Assembly (NCBI GenBank): GCA_002868985.1
Contig: PKTV01000144.1
Location: 1-7,617, forward strand
From: Desulfobacteraceae bacterium
GTDB taxonomy: Bacteria; Desulfobacterota; Desulfobacteria; Desulfobacterales; UBA11574
Reading direction: 5' to 3'
Length of the DNA: 7,617 bases
In this document: one piece after another, positions 1-5,681 of the stretch
Layout of the letters: every line of letters begins with the position of its first letter
Numbering within the stretch: position 1 is the stretch's first letter
Notes under the pieces: generated by a model
The model's database searches: none
Told to the model about the DNA's origin: nothing
Seen by the model: only the letters and a program-made list of their open reading frames with translations
Translations under genes and position numbers: made by a program

Positions 1-1
1 A

Positions 2-910
2 ATCGACGCACTTAATGGAAATCATTTATGGGCAGAACGATATGACCGAAAATTGGACGACATATTTGCCGTTCAGGACGAAATCACTAAAAAAATCATC
101 ACCGCTTTACAGGTCAAGCTGACAGAGGGTGAACAGGCCCGAACAGCCTCGAAAGGCACAGACAATCTTGATGCTTACTTAAAGTTCTTGCAGTCGATGG
201 AAACAATGCGCCGTTTTAATAGAGAGAGTAATGCTTTGGCAAAGCAATTGGCAGAGGAAGGCGTTGCCTTAGACCCTAACTACGCACCGGCTTACAGAGC
301 TCTGAGTGCTGCCCACCAGATGGATGTGTGGCTTGGCACGAGTAAATCCCCTAAACAGTCTTTGACCAAATGCATGGAATTGACACAAAAAGCTATAGCC
401 CTGGATGACACTTATGCTGAAGGCTACAGCTCTTTGGGCTTCCTATATTCAATGACAAATCAGCATGATAAAGCCGTTGCCACAGCTGAACACGGTGTGA
501 CCATCAATCCCAATTCAGCTGATGCGCATATGATACTGGGCCATACCCTCAGGTTTGCCGGCAGGTATGAGGAATCCATTCCGGAATATAAGATAGCGAT
601 ACGTCTTAATCCTTTCCCGCCGAATAATTATTTGTTTGGTTTAGGAAAGTCCTATGCCATGACGGGGCAATACGAGGAGGCGATAACATGGGGCAAGAAA
701 GCAGTCCGTCAAAAGCCCAATTCTTTTTTAGCCCATATTATACTAACTGAGATTTTTGGCTTATCAGGAAGGGATGAGGAAGCCCGGGTTCAAGCCGCTG
801 AAGTGATTAGGATAAATCCCAAGTTTTCACTCGAAAAATGGGCAAAGAGCGCCAAAGGAGCGGATAAAGAAAAAACAATTGATGCATTGCGTAAGGCAGG
901 GTTGAAGTGA
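2..910 (+). CDS. TPR-repeat protein, C-terminal part (cyclase-TPR type), 5' end outside window
   Basis: The frame is open from base 2 to the TGA at 908-910 and gives 302 residues. It begins IDALNGNHLWAERYDRKLDD, which is mid-protein, so the TTG at 53 is an internal Leu codon and not a start. The opening matches the linker before the repeats in adenylate/guanylate cyclase-TPR and related signalling proteins (GNHLWAERYDR, then IFAVQDEITKKI). At least four tetratricopeptide-like helical repeats follow, with recognisable LDPNYAPAY, YAEGYSSLGFLY, NSADAHMILGHTLRFAGRYEESIPEY and YLFGLGKSYAMTGQYEEAI segments. The end, DALRKAGLK, is the usual C-terminus of this family. TPRs bind proteins. Any catalytic or DNA-binding N-terminal domain lies upstream and cannot be seen, so a cyclase activity is not claimed. 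It is followed by a 232-base spacer and is probably not in an operon with the HD gene. Confidence 0.88.
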   Translation: MDALNGNHLWAERYDRKLDDIFAVQDEITKKIITALQVKLTEGEQARTASKGTDNLDAYLKFLQSMETMRRFNRESNALAKQLAEEGVALDPNYAPAYRALSAAHQMDVWLGTSKSPKQSLTKCMELTQKAIALDDTYAEGYSSLGFLYSMTNQHDKAVATAEHGVTINPNSADAHMILGHTLRFAGRYEESIPEYKIAIRLNPFPPNNYLFGLGKSYAMTGQYEEAITWGKKAVRQKPNSFLAHIILTEIFGLSGRDEEARVQAAEVIRINPKFSLEKWAKSAKGADKEKTIDALRKAGLK

Positions 911-936
911 TGTAAAACAAGCAACTTCGATTATAT

Positions 937-964
937 TGAATAAACATCGGTTAACTTTTATTCA
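937..964 (+). terminator. Hairpin just after the TPR gene, possible weak terminator
   Basis: TGAATAAA (937-944) and TTTATTCA (957-964) form a perfect 8-bp stem around a 12-base loop, 26 bases after the TPR stop codon. The stem is AT-rich and no T-tract follows, so a Rho-independent terminator is only a possibility. Confidence 0.3.
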
Positions 965-1000
965 GCAAATTTTGCAGATAGTTGTCATGATCACACAAAT

Positions 1001-1010
1001 AGGTTAACCT
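1001..1010. promoter_or_regulatory. 10-bp perfect palindrome AGGTTAACCT
   Basis: AGGTTAACCT is fully self-complementary. Its core GGTTAAC also occurs at 949-955. It lies about 135 bases before the HD gene start, where an operator could sit. The assignment is positional only. Confidence 0.25.
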
Positions 1011-1078
1011 GAGATATTTAATGGAAACCACAATGATTTGACGTGTTCCAACAATTTGGATATCTCCAACACATCGGC

Positions 1079-1090
1079 AATATTAATATT
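1079..1090. promoter_or_regulatory. 12-bp AT palindrome AATATTAATATT
   Basis: AATATTAATATT is a perfect 12-bp palindrome about 50 bases before the HD gene start codon. It could be an operator or simply promoter-region AT richness. No clear -35/-10 pair accompanies it. Confidence 0.2.
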
Positions 1091-1142
1091 CTCAAAAACC
1101 TGAGATAACCATAACATATTCAAAAATTTTGCGAATCTTGAT

Positions 1143-1793
1143 ATGACACTAAGATATAAACCTCATACACCTCGGCTGAAAATCGTGGACCTTTATATAA
1201 GAGAGTTATTTAGAGATGAATTGCCGGAAGGCATCAAATATCACGATGCCAATCATACACTTCATCCTACAAAAGGCGTCGTTGCTTCTGCCAACAGAAT
1301 TGCAATATCTGAGAATATCTCCGAACGTGATAGAGAATTGTTAATTACCGCGGCCTATTTTCATGACACGGGTTACATTAGAGAATATGAGAAAAATGAG
1401 CCGATTGCGGCACGAATGGCAGGCAGAATCCTTAAATTGATCGGTTATAAGCCAAACGAAGTGGTAAAGGTTCAAGAGATGATACTATCAACTGATCTTG
1501 AGCGTAAACCGAAAACCCATGTTGAAAAGATCCTTTGTGATGCCGATCTCGACCACCTCGGCAGAGAAGATTTTTTCAAATTTGATGGGAAATTAAGAGA
1601 AGGACGGCGTGTAAAAGGAATAGATGTCAGTGATGAAGCAAAATGGTACAAAGGCACCCTCGAATTTATAAAAACACACCAATATTATACTGAATCTCAG
1701 AAAAAACTGAGAGAAAAAGGAAAGCAAAAAAATATTAAGCGTCTCTTAAAAAAATTGGAAACTATTGAAAAAAAGAGCCGAGGCCAAATATAA
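1143..1793 (+). CDS. HD-domain protein (metal-dependent phosphohydrolase-like)
   Basis: This 216-residue protein has the spaced metal-ligand pattern of the HD superfamily: His34/His38 in YHDANHT, the His74-Asp75 doublet in AAYFHDTGY, and an acidic cluster DADLDHLG (133-140). The short helical domain with a YH..NHT opening followed by AA.FHDTGY resembles the small HD proteins and HD modules that hydrolyse phosphoesters of nucleotides. The substrate cannot be told from sequence. It has no GYP motif, signal peptide or membrane segment, and is probably cytosolic. The last 35 residues are a Lys/Glu-rich helix (KKLREKGKQ...KKLETIEKK), likely coiled coil. The start is the first ATG after an in-frame TGA at 1101. 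No good Shine-Dalgarno precedes it, so initiation may be weak. A 267-base gap separates it from the PAS gene. Confidence 0.85.
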   Translation: MTLRYKPHTPRLKIVDLYIRELFRDELPEGIKYHDANHTLHPTKGVVASANRIAISENISERDRELLITAAYFHDTGYIREYEKNEPIAARMAGRILKLIGYKPNEVVKVQEMILSTDLERKPKTHVEKILCDADLDHLGREDFFKFDGKLREGRRVKGIDVSDEAKWYKGTLEFIKTHQYYTESQKKLREKGKQKNIKRLLKKLETIEKKSRGQI

Positions 1794-2047
1794 TCCTGTA
1801 TCGTTTTTTCAACAGCAGCAGCCATACCATAGCCCGTGATATGACCTCATCGGTCAACATTATTTATTCCTGCCATGCATCATGGCCGTTCTTGTATTGC
1901 CAAAACCTTTGTTACTCAAACAAAAGCGTAGCGAGCATAAAAAATGAGATTATTTGTCAAATTCAGAGATCACACCCAATGTATTATATGAATGCTCATG
2001 TTTGGCATTTAGATATACTAAATTATGGGCCTTTTCGTTTTTAAAGT

Positions 2048-2053
2048 GGAGGA
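2048..2053 (+). promoter_or_regulatory. Ribosome-binding site deciding the PAS gene start
   Basis: GGAGGA lies 7 bases before the ATG at 2061, an ideal spacing. An in-frame ATG at 2025 has no such site and would add MGLFVFKVEDFV, which is translated from this very ribosome-binding region. The start at 2061 (MSKKATYEELEQR) is therefore preferred. Confidence 0.8.
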
Positions 2054-2060
2054 TTTTGTA

Positions 2061-2369
2061 ATGTCCAAAAAAGCAACCTATGAAGAGCTGGAACAGAGAA
2101 TCAAGGAGTTAGAAGCAAAAGCAGCTGCCAGTAAATTGGCAACGGAGGCCTTGAAGCACAGAGAAGTCTTTATTAAGTCGGTCATGGATAATCTTCCTAT
2201 AGGTATTGCTGTGAACTCTGTTGATCCTGCCGTGAAATTTGAATATATGAATGACAACTTTCCCAATTACTACCGAACAACAAAAGAAGCACTTGCAGAT
2301 CCGGACGCTTTTTGGGATTTTGTTTACGAGGAACCGGAATTTAGGGAAGAGATTAAGAAGCGAGTGTAG
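2061..2369 (+). CDS. N-terminal fragment of interrupted PAS regulator: coiled coil and partial PAS 1
   Basis: This 102-residue piece is the only part with a strong ribosome-binding site. It opens with the heptad-rich TYEELEQRIKELEAKAAASK, typical of delta-proteobacterial PAS proteins. PAS 1 then begins (VMDNLPIGIAVNSVDPAVKF, EYMNDNFPNYYRTTKEAL) and stops at TAG 2367, before its second half. The product would lack the rest of the fold and all output domains, so it is unlikely to work alone. Confidence 0.6.
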   Translation: MSKKATYEELEQRIKELEAKAAASKLATEALKHREVFIKSVMDNLPIGIAVNSVDPAVKFEYMNDNFPNYYRTTKEALADPDAFWDFVYEEPEFREEIKKRV

Positions 2370-2399
2370 GACGATTGTGCCAGTGGTGATCCGGAGCGT

Positions 2400-2786
2400 A
2401 TGTATTGGATAGATGTGCCGATTACCCGTAAAGGAAGCGAGACATCTTTCATTACTGCGAAAAATATACCGATTCCTGATAAACAGTTGATGATATCAGC
2501 TGTTTGGGACGTCACTGATCGCAAGCAAGCCGAGGAGCGGCTTCGGGAGAGTGAGGAAAAATACAGATTGCTGATGAACAATCTCCCGGGTGTTTTATAC
2601 AAAGGGTATAAAGACTGGTCTGTGGAATTCTTTGATAGAAAGATCGAATTATTGACCGGTTATGATGTTAATAAATTTAACGCCCGGAAAATGAAATGGT
2701 CCGATATCATCGTTGAGAAAGATTTTGAAGCTGTCAGAGAACACTTTATCAAGGCGCTAAAAACAGACAAATCATATTTAATATAA
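2400..2786 (+). CDS. Middle fragment of interrupted PAS regulator: end of PAS 1 and most of PAS 2
   Basis: This is the same frame as the pieces on either side. The coding trace really resumes directly after the TAG, at 2370 (DDCASGDPER). The first ATG in it is at 2400, with GGAG only 3 bases upstream, so independent initiation is doubtful. It holds the end of PAS 1 (MYWIDVPITRKG...DKQLMISAVWDVTDRKQAEERL) and most of PAS 2 (YRLLMNNLPGVLYKGYKDWS, ELLTGYDVNKF). It ends at the TAA at 2784, just before the [13 protein letters not shown] strand that completes PAS 2. Confidence 0.55.
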   Translation: MYWIDVPITRKGSETSFITAKNIPIPDKQLMISAVWDVTDRKQAEERLRESEEKYRLLMNNLPGVLYKGYKDWSVEFFDRKIELLTGYDVNKFNARKMKWSDIIVEKDFEAVREHFIKALKTDKSYLI

Positions 2787-2864
2787 TACAGGATTAAATC
2801 CAAAACCGGGGATATACGCTGGATACAAGCAAGAGGTCAGATCGTTTGTGATAACAAGGGGGAT

Positions 2865-4259
2865 ATGGAATATGTAACCGGTGTTTTTTTTGATATCACC
2901 CGTCACAAAAAAGCCGTAGATAAATTGAAGAAAAGTGAACGGTTTTTACAGAATATTTTCGATGCCATACAGGACGGCATTTCCGTTCTTGACAAAGATT
3001 TAAATATTATTCGGATCAACAATACAATGGTAAAATGGTACGCCCATGCGATGCCATTCAAGGGTAAGAAATGTTATGAATTTTATCACGGAAGAACCGA
3101 GCCTTGTGAAATTTGTCCTTCTATAAGAGCCCTTGAGAAAGGCAGCCTGCAAATGGATATCGTGCCTTTGGTTGAATCAGGACAATCCGTCGGATGGTTG
3201 GAGTTGTATTCTTTTCCTATTTTGGATGCGGAAGGGAATCCAAGCGGTATTGTCGAATATGTTAGAAACATTACAGAACGGATGGCAGCTGAACAAGCCC
3301 TCAAAGAAAGCGAACAGCGATTTCGCACTGTTGCTGACTTCACCTACGACTGGGAATCCTGGATCGCACCTGATGGGACGTATAAATATGTTTCACCTTC
3401 ATGTCGACGCATTTCCGGTTACGGTGCCAATGAATTTCTTACAGACGCTAGACTTCTCGAAAAGATGGTCCATCCCGATGACCACAAGTTACTCGTCCGG
3501 CATCTTAAAGATGAGATAGAGAGTATGGATACACAAACAATAGAATTTCGCATAAAAACACGTAATGGCGATAAACGCTGGATCGCTCACATTTGCCAAC
3601 CCGTGTACGGTGATGATGGCAGCTTTCTTGGAAGACGCGCCAGTAATCGAGACATCACGGAGAAAAAACAAGGCGAGACGGCTTTACGCAAGGCGCACGA
3701 CGAGTTGGAAAAACGCGTTGAGGAGCGTACTGCGGAACTCATAAAAACCAACAAAGAATTAAGGAAGGAAATATCAAATCGTAAAAAAGCGGAGAAAGCT
3801 CTGAAACAAAAAGGGAGGGAATTGGAGGCAAAGACAATTGGCCTTGAAGAAGCAAATACAGCATTAAAGGTCTTGTTGAAGCAAAGGGAGGACGATAAAA
3901 TTGAACTTGAAGAAAAGGTGTTGTTGAATGTCAGAGAGTTGGTCTTTCCCTATTTGGAAAAATTAAAAATGAAAAAATTGGGTGAAAAACAACGGGCCTA
4001 TATTGGAATTATCGAATCAAATTTAAATGATATTGTTTCTCCTTTTGTACACGGCTTGTCCTCTAAATTAATAAAGCTATCTCCCACAGAACTTCAAGTG
4101 ACAAATCTAATCAAACAGGGTAATACGACAAAAGAAATTGCAGAAATTATGAATTTGGCGTCAAGCACAATCGATTTTCATAGAAACAATATTCGAAAGA
4201 AAATGGGGATAAAGAACAAAAGAATCAACCTTAATACATACCTGTCATCCCATTCATAA
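2865..4259 (+). CDS. C-terminal fragment of PAS regulator: PAS 3, PAS 4, coiled coil, LuxR HTH
   Basis: This 464-residue open stretch starts at an ATG inside the end of PAS 2; the coding trace begins earlier, at 2787. A purine run AAGGGGG at 2856-2862 lies very close to the ATG, so reinitiation is conceivable. Local residues 26-140 are PAS 3 ([20 protein letters not shown] ... [13 protein letters not shown]), with Cys70, Cys81 and Cys84 in [20 protein letters not shown]. Residues 150-268 are PAS 4 ([36 protein letters not shown]). Residues 272-365 are a charged coiled coil. Residues 405-464 are a LuxR/GerE-type helix-turn-helix ([35 protein letters not shown]). If made, it would keep two sensor domains and the DNA-binding output. 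There is no kinase or receiver domain, so it would be a one-component transcription regulator acting in the cytosol. The ligand is unknown. Confidence 0.7.
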   Translation: MEYVTGVFFDITRHKKAVDKLKKSERFLQNIFDAIQDGISVLDKDLNIIRINNTMVKWYAHAMPFKGKKCYEFYHGRTEPCEICPSIRALEKGSLQMDIVPLVESGQSVGWLELYSFPILDAEGNPSGIVEYVRNITERMAAEQALKESEQRFRTVADFTYDWESWIAPDGTYKYVSPSCRRISGYGANEFLTDARLLEKMVHPDDHKLLVRHLKDEIESMDTQTIEFRIKTRNGDKRWIAHICQPVYGDDGSFLGRRASNRDITEKKQGETALRKAHDELEKRVEERTAELIKTNKELRKEISNRKKAEKALKQKGRELEAKTIGLEEANTALKVLLKQREDDKIELEEKVLLNVRELVFPYLEKLKMKKLGEKQRAYIGIIESNLNDIVSPFVHGLSSKLIKLSPTELQVTNLIKQGNTTKEIAEIMNLASSTIDFHRNNIRKKMGIKNKRINLNTYLSSHS

Positions 4260-4280
4260 TATGGGGTTTTTCCCCATATT
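4258..4280 (+). terminator. 9-bp hairpin overlapping the PAS gene stop codon
   Basis: AATATGGGG (4258-4266) and CCCCATATT (4272-4280) form a perfect 9-bp stem with a TTTTT loop. The stem starts inside the TAA stop. Only one further T follows before CACCC, so the T-tract is poor. The position at the end of a long gene and the four-G:C core make transcription termination or 3'-end protection likely. Confidence 0.55.
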
Positions 4281-4380
4281 TCACCCACAATCATCTCATC
4301 TTGTATATCCCAATTATTTAAGTAAAGTAAGGCTAAAGTTTCTATTGAATCCATGCTCGAGGCAGGCAAGCCTTGGGCCC

Positions 4381-4405
4381 TCTTCTCCAACTAAATTGGA
4401 GAAGA
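4381..4405. repeat. 10-bp inverted repeat, copy 1 of a CTCCAACTAA hairpin element
   Basis: TCTTCTCCAA (4381-4390) and TTGGAGAAGA (4396-4405) pair perfectly around CTAAA. A diverged copy is at 5299-5325. It lies in the 185-base gap before the small cysteine protein gene and could form a hairpin in RNA from either strand. It has no T-tract and the function is unknown. Confidence 0.55.
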
Positions 4406-4444
4406 ATCTTAAATTGTTTTGGTAAGCAGTGACGTATTCCTTTT

Positions 4445-4648
4445 ATGATCTCTTCTCCGTGCAAGACTTGTCACAGACACGATCAACCTAAAGAAGATTG
4501 TTATAAAGACTGTGCATTATTACAGGCGATACAAAATATTCAGCTATCAGCAAAAGAAGATCTACAAGAATCCGGAGTCGACTATTCTGAAGAAAACAGG
4601 TTTGCAATCGATCATTCGACTGCGAAATGTTTGCTCCCTTTTTATTAA
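4445..4648 (+). CDS. Small four-cysteine protein, probable metal-binding, function unknown
   Basis: This 67-residue protein has the pattern C-x2-C-x9-C-x3-C (Cys6, Cys9, Cys19, Cys23) in PCKTCHRHDQPKEDCYKDCA, plus His10 and His12. Such spacing suggests a zinc knuckle or similar small metal site. A short helix (LLQAIQNIQLSAKEDLQE) and an acidic tail with a final Cys62 follow. It has no membrane segment or signal peptide. No family name is recognised with certainty. The ATG at 4445 lacks a clear Shine-Dalgarno, which lowers confidence. It ends 43 bases before the glycogen-binding gene and is in the same direction, so the two may be co-transcribed. The cysteine-rich codons at the very start argue against a random open frame. 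Confidence 0.55.
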   Translation: MISSPCKTCHRHDQPKEDCYKDCALLQAIQNIQLSAKEDLQESGVDYSEENRFAIDHSTAKCLLPFY

Positions 4649-4691
4649 TTCATATTTTTGAATCAATCAGTCTTATTTTAGGAGGTTTCAT

Positions 4692-4988
4692 ATGGCCAAA
4701 ATCAAGTCAAAACAGAAGATTAAACGTCGGAGGGTGACATTTTCATTTGAAACGAGCGATGCCAAAGAGGTCGTCCTGATGGGGAATTTTAATCATTGGA
4801 ATGCAAAAAAACACCCCATGAAAAGTAATGGAAATGGGATGTGGAATAAGAGTGTGGTGATTCCTCCTGGAAGATACGAATACAAGTTTCTGGTTGACGG
4901 GCAATGGGAAGAAGACCCCCAAAACGACCAGACCTGTCTCAATGGTTTCGGAACATACAACAATGTCTTCAACTTGACCGGATCTTAG
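4692..4988 (+). CDS. Stand-alone glycogen-binding domain protein (AMPK-type CBM48)
   Basis: This 98-residue protein is essentially one AMPK-beta-like carbohydrate-binding module of the early-set beta-sandwich fold. The sequence shows VTFSFETSDAKEVVLMGNFN followed by HW (Trp36), MWNKSVVIPPGRYEYKFLVD (Trp51, Lys65), GQWEEDP (Trp72) and a terminal N..NVFNL strand. Trp36, Lys65 and Trp72 fall where the AMPK-beta domain uses Trp and Lys to stack on glucose chains. It therefore probably binds glycogen or another alpha-glucan in the cytosol. There is no catalytic domain. A basic tail (KIKSKQKIKRRR, residues 3-14) precedes the module and could contact nucleic acid, membrane or a partner. AGGAGG at 4680-4685 sits 6 bases before the ATG, a strong site. 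No glycogen-metabolism gene is in the window. Confidence 0.88.
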   Translation: MAKIKSKQKIKRRRVTFSFETSDAKEVVLMGNFNHWNAKKHPMKSNGNGMWNKSVVIPPGRYEYKFLVDGQWEEDPQNDQTCLNGFGTYNNVFNLTGS

Positions 4989-4989
4989 T

Positions 4990-5012
4990 CCGGGCAGGCA
5001 GGAACTTGCCGG
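4990..5012 (+). terminator. Bulged GC-rich hairpin after the glycogen-binding gene
   Basis: CC(G)GGCA (4990-4996, G4992 bulged) pairs with TGCCGG (5007-5012) across a 10-base loop, starting 2 bases after the stop codon. It is followed by AATTAAAA and not a T-tract, so termination would be inefficient. Confidence 0.3.
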
Positions 5013-5157
5013 GAATTAAAACACAAGGGATAAATATATATGAATCATCTCCCAAAGAGTTGGTCGATTGATAAGGGGCCAAGGGTTCGAGTGAAAAAGC
5101 TTTAAAAACAAACAAATAGAGATAATACTTAGATTCTTGGAGTCACTTTTAAAAACA

Positions 5158-5181
5158 TATTCTTCAAAAGTTCGAAGAATA
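5158..5181. repeat. 8-bp inverted repeat
   Basis: TATTCTTC (5158-5165) and GAAGAATA (5174-5181) pair perfectly around AAAAGTTC, in the middle of the gene-free stretch. The role is unknown. Confidence 0.4.
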
Positions 5182-5273
5182 AAGACAGAAAAACTTCAAT
5201 TTTAATGTCATCTCTCCGAGGTGTATGCTCTTTGAGCAGGAAGCTGAATCAAAGCATTTACAATCACTTGACC

Positions 5274-5305
5274 CCTGGATTCCTTGAATCCTCGAATCCT
5301 TCTCT
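5274..5305. repeat. Degenerate 8-base tandem repeat, CCTTGAAT-like
   Basis: The units are CCTGGATT (5274), CCTTGAAT (5282), CCTCGAAT (5290) and a decayed CCTTCTCT (5298). The 8-base period is clear over three units. It runs directly into the second copy of the CTCCAACTAA hairpin. Confidence 0.5.
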
Positions 5306-5325
5306 CCAACTAATTTGGTGAAGAA
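5299..5325. repeat. Diverged copy 2 of the CTCCAACTAA hairpin element
   Basis: CTCCAACTAA followed by TTTGGTGAAGAA matches the element at 4381-4405 (CTCCAACTAAATTGGAGAAG). Here the stem is imperfect: CCAA/TTGG and CTTC/GAAG are separated by an unequal internal loop. The two copies bracket the small cysteine and glycogen-binding genes. Confidence 0.45.
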
Positions 5326-5341
5326 CCAATATATGAACAAC

Positions 5342-5370
5342 TTGAAAAAATATGTCCATAAACAAATAAA
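5342..5370 (+). promoter_or_regulatory. Possible sigma-70-type promoter for the STAS-PilZ unit
   Basis: TTGAAA (5342-5347) and AATAAA (5365-5370) are 17 bases apart. They match five and four of six consensus positions. A transcript from about 5377 would fit the start at 5395 better than the one at 5383. The region is very AT-rich, so a chance match is possible. Confidence 0.3.
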
Positions 5371-5384
5371 AATTAAATATCTAT

Positions 5385-5388
5385 GAGG
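5385..5388 (+). promoter_or_regulatory. Ribosome-binding site choosing the STAS-like gene start
   Basis: GAGG lies 6 bases before the ATG at 5395. The in-frame ATG at 5383 overlaps this site and has nothing comparable upstream, so MASNFQIYSY is preferred as the N-terminus. Confidence 0.6.
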
Positions 5389-5394
5389 AAAGCA

Positions 5395-5670
5395 ATGGCA
5401 TCAAACTTCCAAATTTACTCTTATAAAACAAGAGACAGCCTCCATCTCAAATTGAATGGTGATTTTGATGGAAGCTCAGCACACGAATTAATCAACATAT
5501 TAAATGACGCCGGCAGCAGTTTCTGGGAAATATTCATTGACACGAATGGCCTAAAAACCATTCATCCATTTGGTAAAAGTGTGTTTGAAAAGAACATTAG
5601 CCTCTTAAATAAAAAAATTAGCAATCTTATCTTTATCGGAGAAAATGGAAATAAAATTTCACCAATTTAG
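5395..5670 (+). CDS. STAS-like (anti-sigma factor antagonist-type) small protein
   Basis: This 91-residue protein (95 if the ATG at 5383 is used) has the strand-helix alternation of a STAS domain: SLHLKLNGDFDGSSAHELIN near the start, then EIFIDTNGLKTIHPFGKSVF and a final LIFIGENGNKI strand. The LxGDFDGSSAxEL opening is typical of delta-proteobacterial STAS-like proteins. The DSSG-type serine that is phosphorylated in SpoIIAA-like antagonists is not evident; TNGLKTIHPFG is in that place. Classical partner switching is therefore uncertain, and it may act as a binding module. It has no membrane segment and is cytosolic. It ends 11 bases before the PilZ gene, whose ribosome-binding site overlaps this stop codon, so the two are almost surely one operon. 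Confidence 0.72.
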   Translation: MASNFQIYSYKTRDSLHLKLNGDFDGSSAHELINILNDAGSSFWEIFIDTNGLKTIHPFGKSVFEKNISLLNKKISNLIFIGENGNKISPI

Positions 5671-5681
5671 GAGTCGCTGTC

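Larger units (their letters stand above)
944..1132. repeat. Three short motifs each present twice in the spacer
   Basis: AACCTGAGATA occurs at 1006-1016 and 1097-1107. AAATTTTGC occurs at 967-975 and 1124-1132. ACATCGG occurs at 944-950 and 1071-1077. The order differs between the two sets (ACATCGG, AAATTTTGC, AACCTGAGATA, then ACATCGG, AACCTGAGATA, AAATTTTGC), so this is not a simple tandem duplication. The segment lies between the TPR gene and the HD gene and could hold paired binding sites. No regulator is identified, and short AT-rich motifs can recur by chance. Confidence 0.4.
2061..4259 (+). pseudogene. Multi-PAS LuxR-type regulator interrupted by two in-frame stops
   Basis: Read straight through, this frame gives 732 codons before the TAA at 4257-4259: an N-terminal coiled coil (1-35), PAS 1 (about 38-160), PAS 2 (about 165-290), PAS 3 (about 292-410), PAS 4 (about 418-533), a long coiled coil (about 540-635) and a LuxR-type helix-turn-helix (673-732). 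Two stops interrupt it: TAG at codon 103 (2367-2369), inside PAS 1, and TAA at codon 242 (2784-2786), inside PAS 2. There is no frameshift; residues on both sides of each stop continue normal PAS sequence (FREEIKKRV / DDCASGDPERMYWIDVPI and KTDKSYLI / [13 protein letters not shown]). The second stop sits where PAS_3-type domains usually have Glu (EYR), so a single GAA-to-TAA change would explain it. Amber suppression could not explain the ochre codon. I infer a young pseudogene or base errors. The three pieces are listed separately. Confidence 0.8.
4989..5394. other. 406-base stretch without a gene
   Basis: No convincing reading frame was found on either strand. It holds a bulged GC-rich hairpin right after the glycogen-binding gene (4990-5012), an 8-bp hairpin (5158-5181), an octamer tandem repeat (5274-5305), a diverged copy of the CTCCAACTAA hairpin (5299-5325) and a possible promoter for the STAS-like gene (5342-5370). 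It is AT-rich and looks like non-coding accessory spacer. Confidence 0.6.

Noticed and set aside
53..55. TTG as the start of the TPR gene
   Set aside because: The frame is open to the left edge, and the residues before it (GNHLWAERYDR) are conserved family sequence, so the gene is cut by the window.
1783..1848. Minus-strand coding-like fragment reading GYGMAAAVEKTIQDY
   Set aside because: It is only about 20 residues between stops, overlaps the end of the HD gene, and has no recognisable family. It may be chance or a tiny relic.
2011..2026. TATACT at 2014-2019 as a -10 box for the PAS gene
   Set aside because: No acceptable -35 element lies 16-18 bases upstream (AATGCT at 1991-1996), so a promoter is not supported.
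1841..2044. 67-residue open frame on the plus strand before the PAS gene
   Set aside because: It has no ribosome-binding site, an unlikely composition rich in Cys/His/Tyr/Trp with no domain pattern, and it runs into the PAS gene's own ribosome-binding region.
2025..2060. Upstream ATG extending the PAS protein by 12 residues
   Set aside because: The GGAGGA site at 2048-2053 is placed for the ATG at 2061, and the extension lacks any family-like sequence.
2367..2369. TAG as a pyrrolysine codon
   Set aside because: The same frame has a second stop, TAA, that pyrrolysine cannot decode, and a PAS domain has no known need for the residue.
3086..3671. Out-of-frame and antisense open frames inside the PAS regulator
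   Set aside because: They overlap well-formed PAS 3 and PAS 4 sequence and lack ribosome-binding sites or domain patterns.
4178..4390. Minus-strand 70-residue frame across the PAS gene end
   Set aside because: It crosses the terminator-like hairpin and the HTH coding sequence, and no ribosome-binding site was seen.
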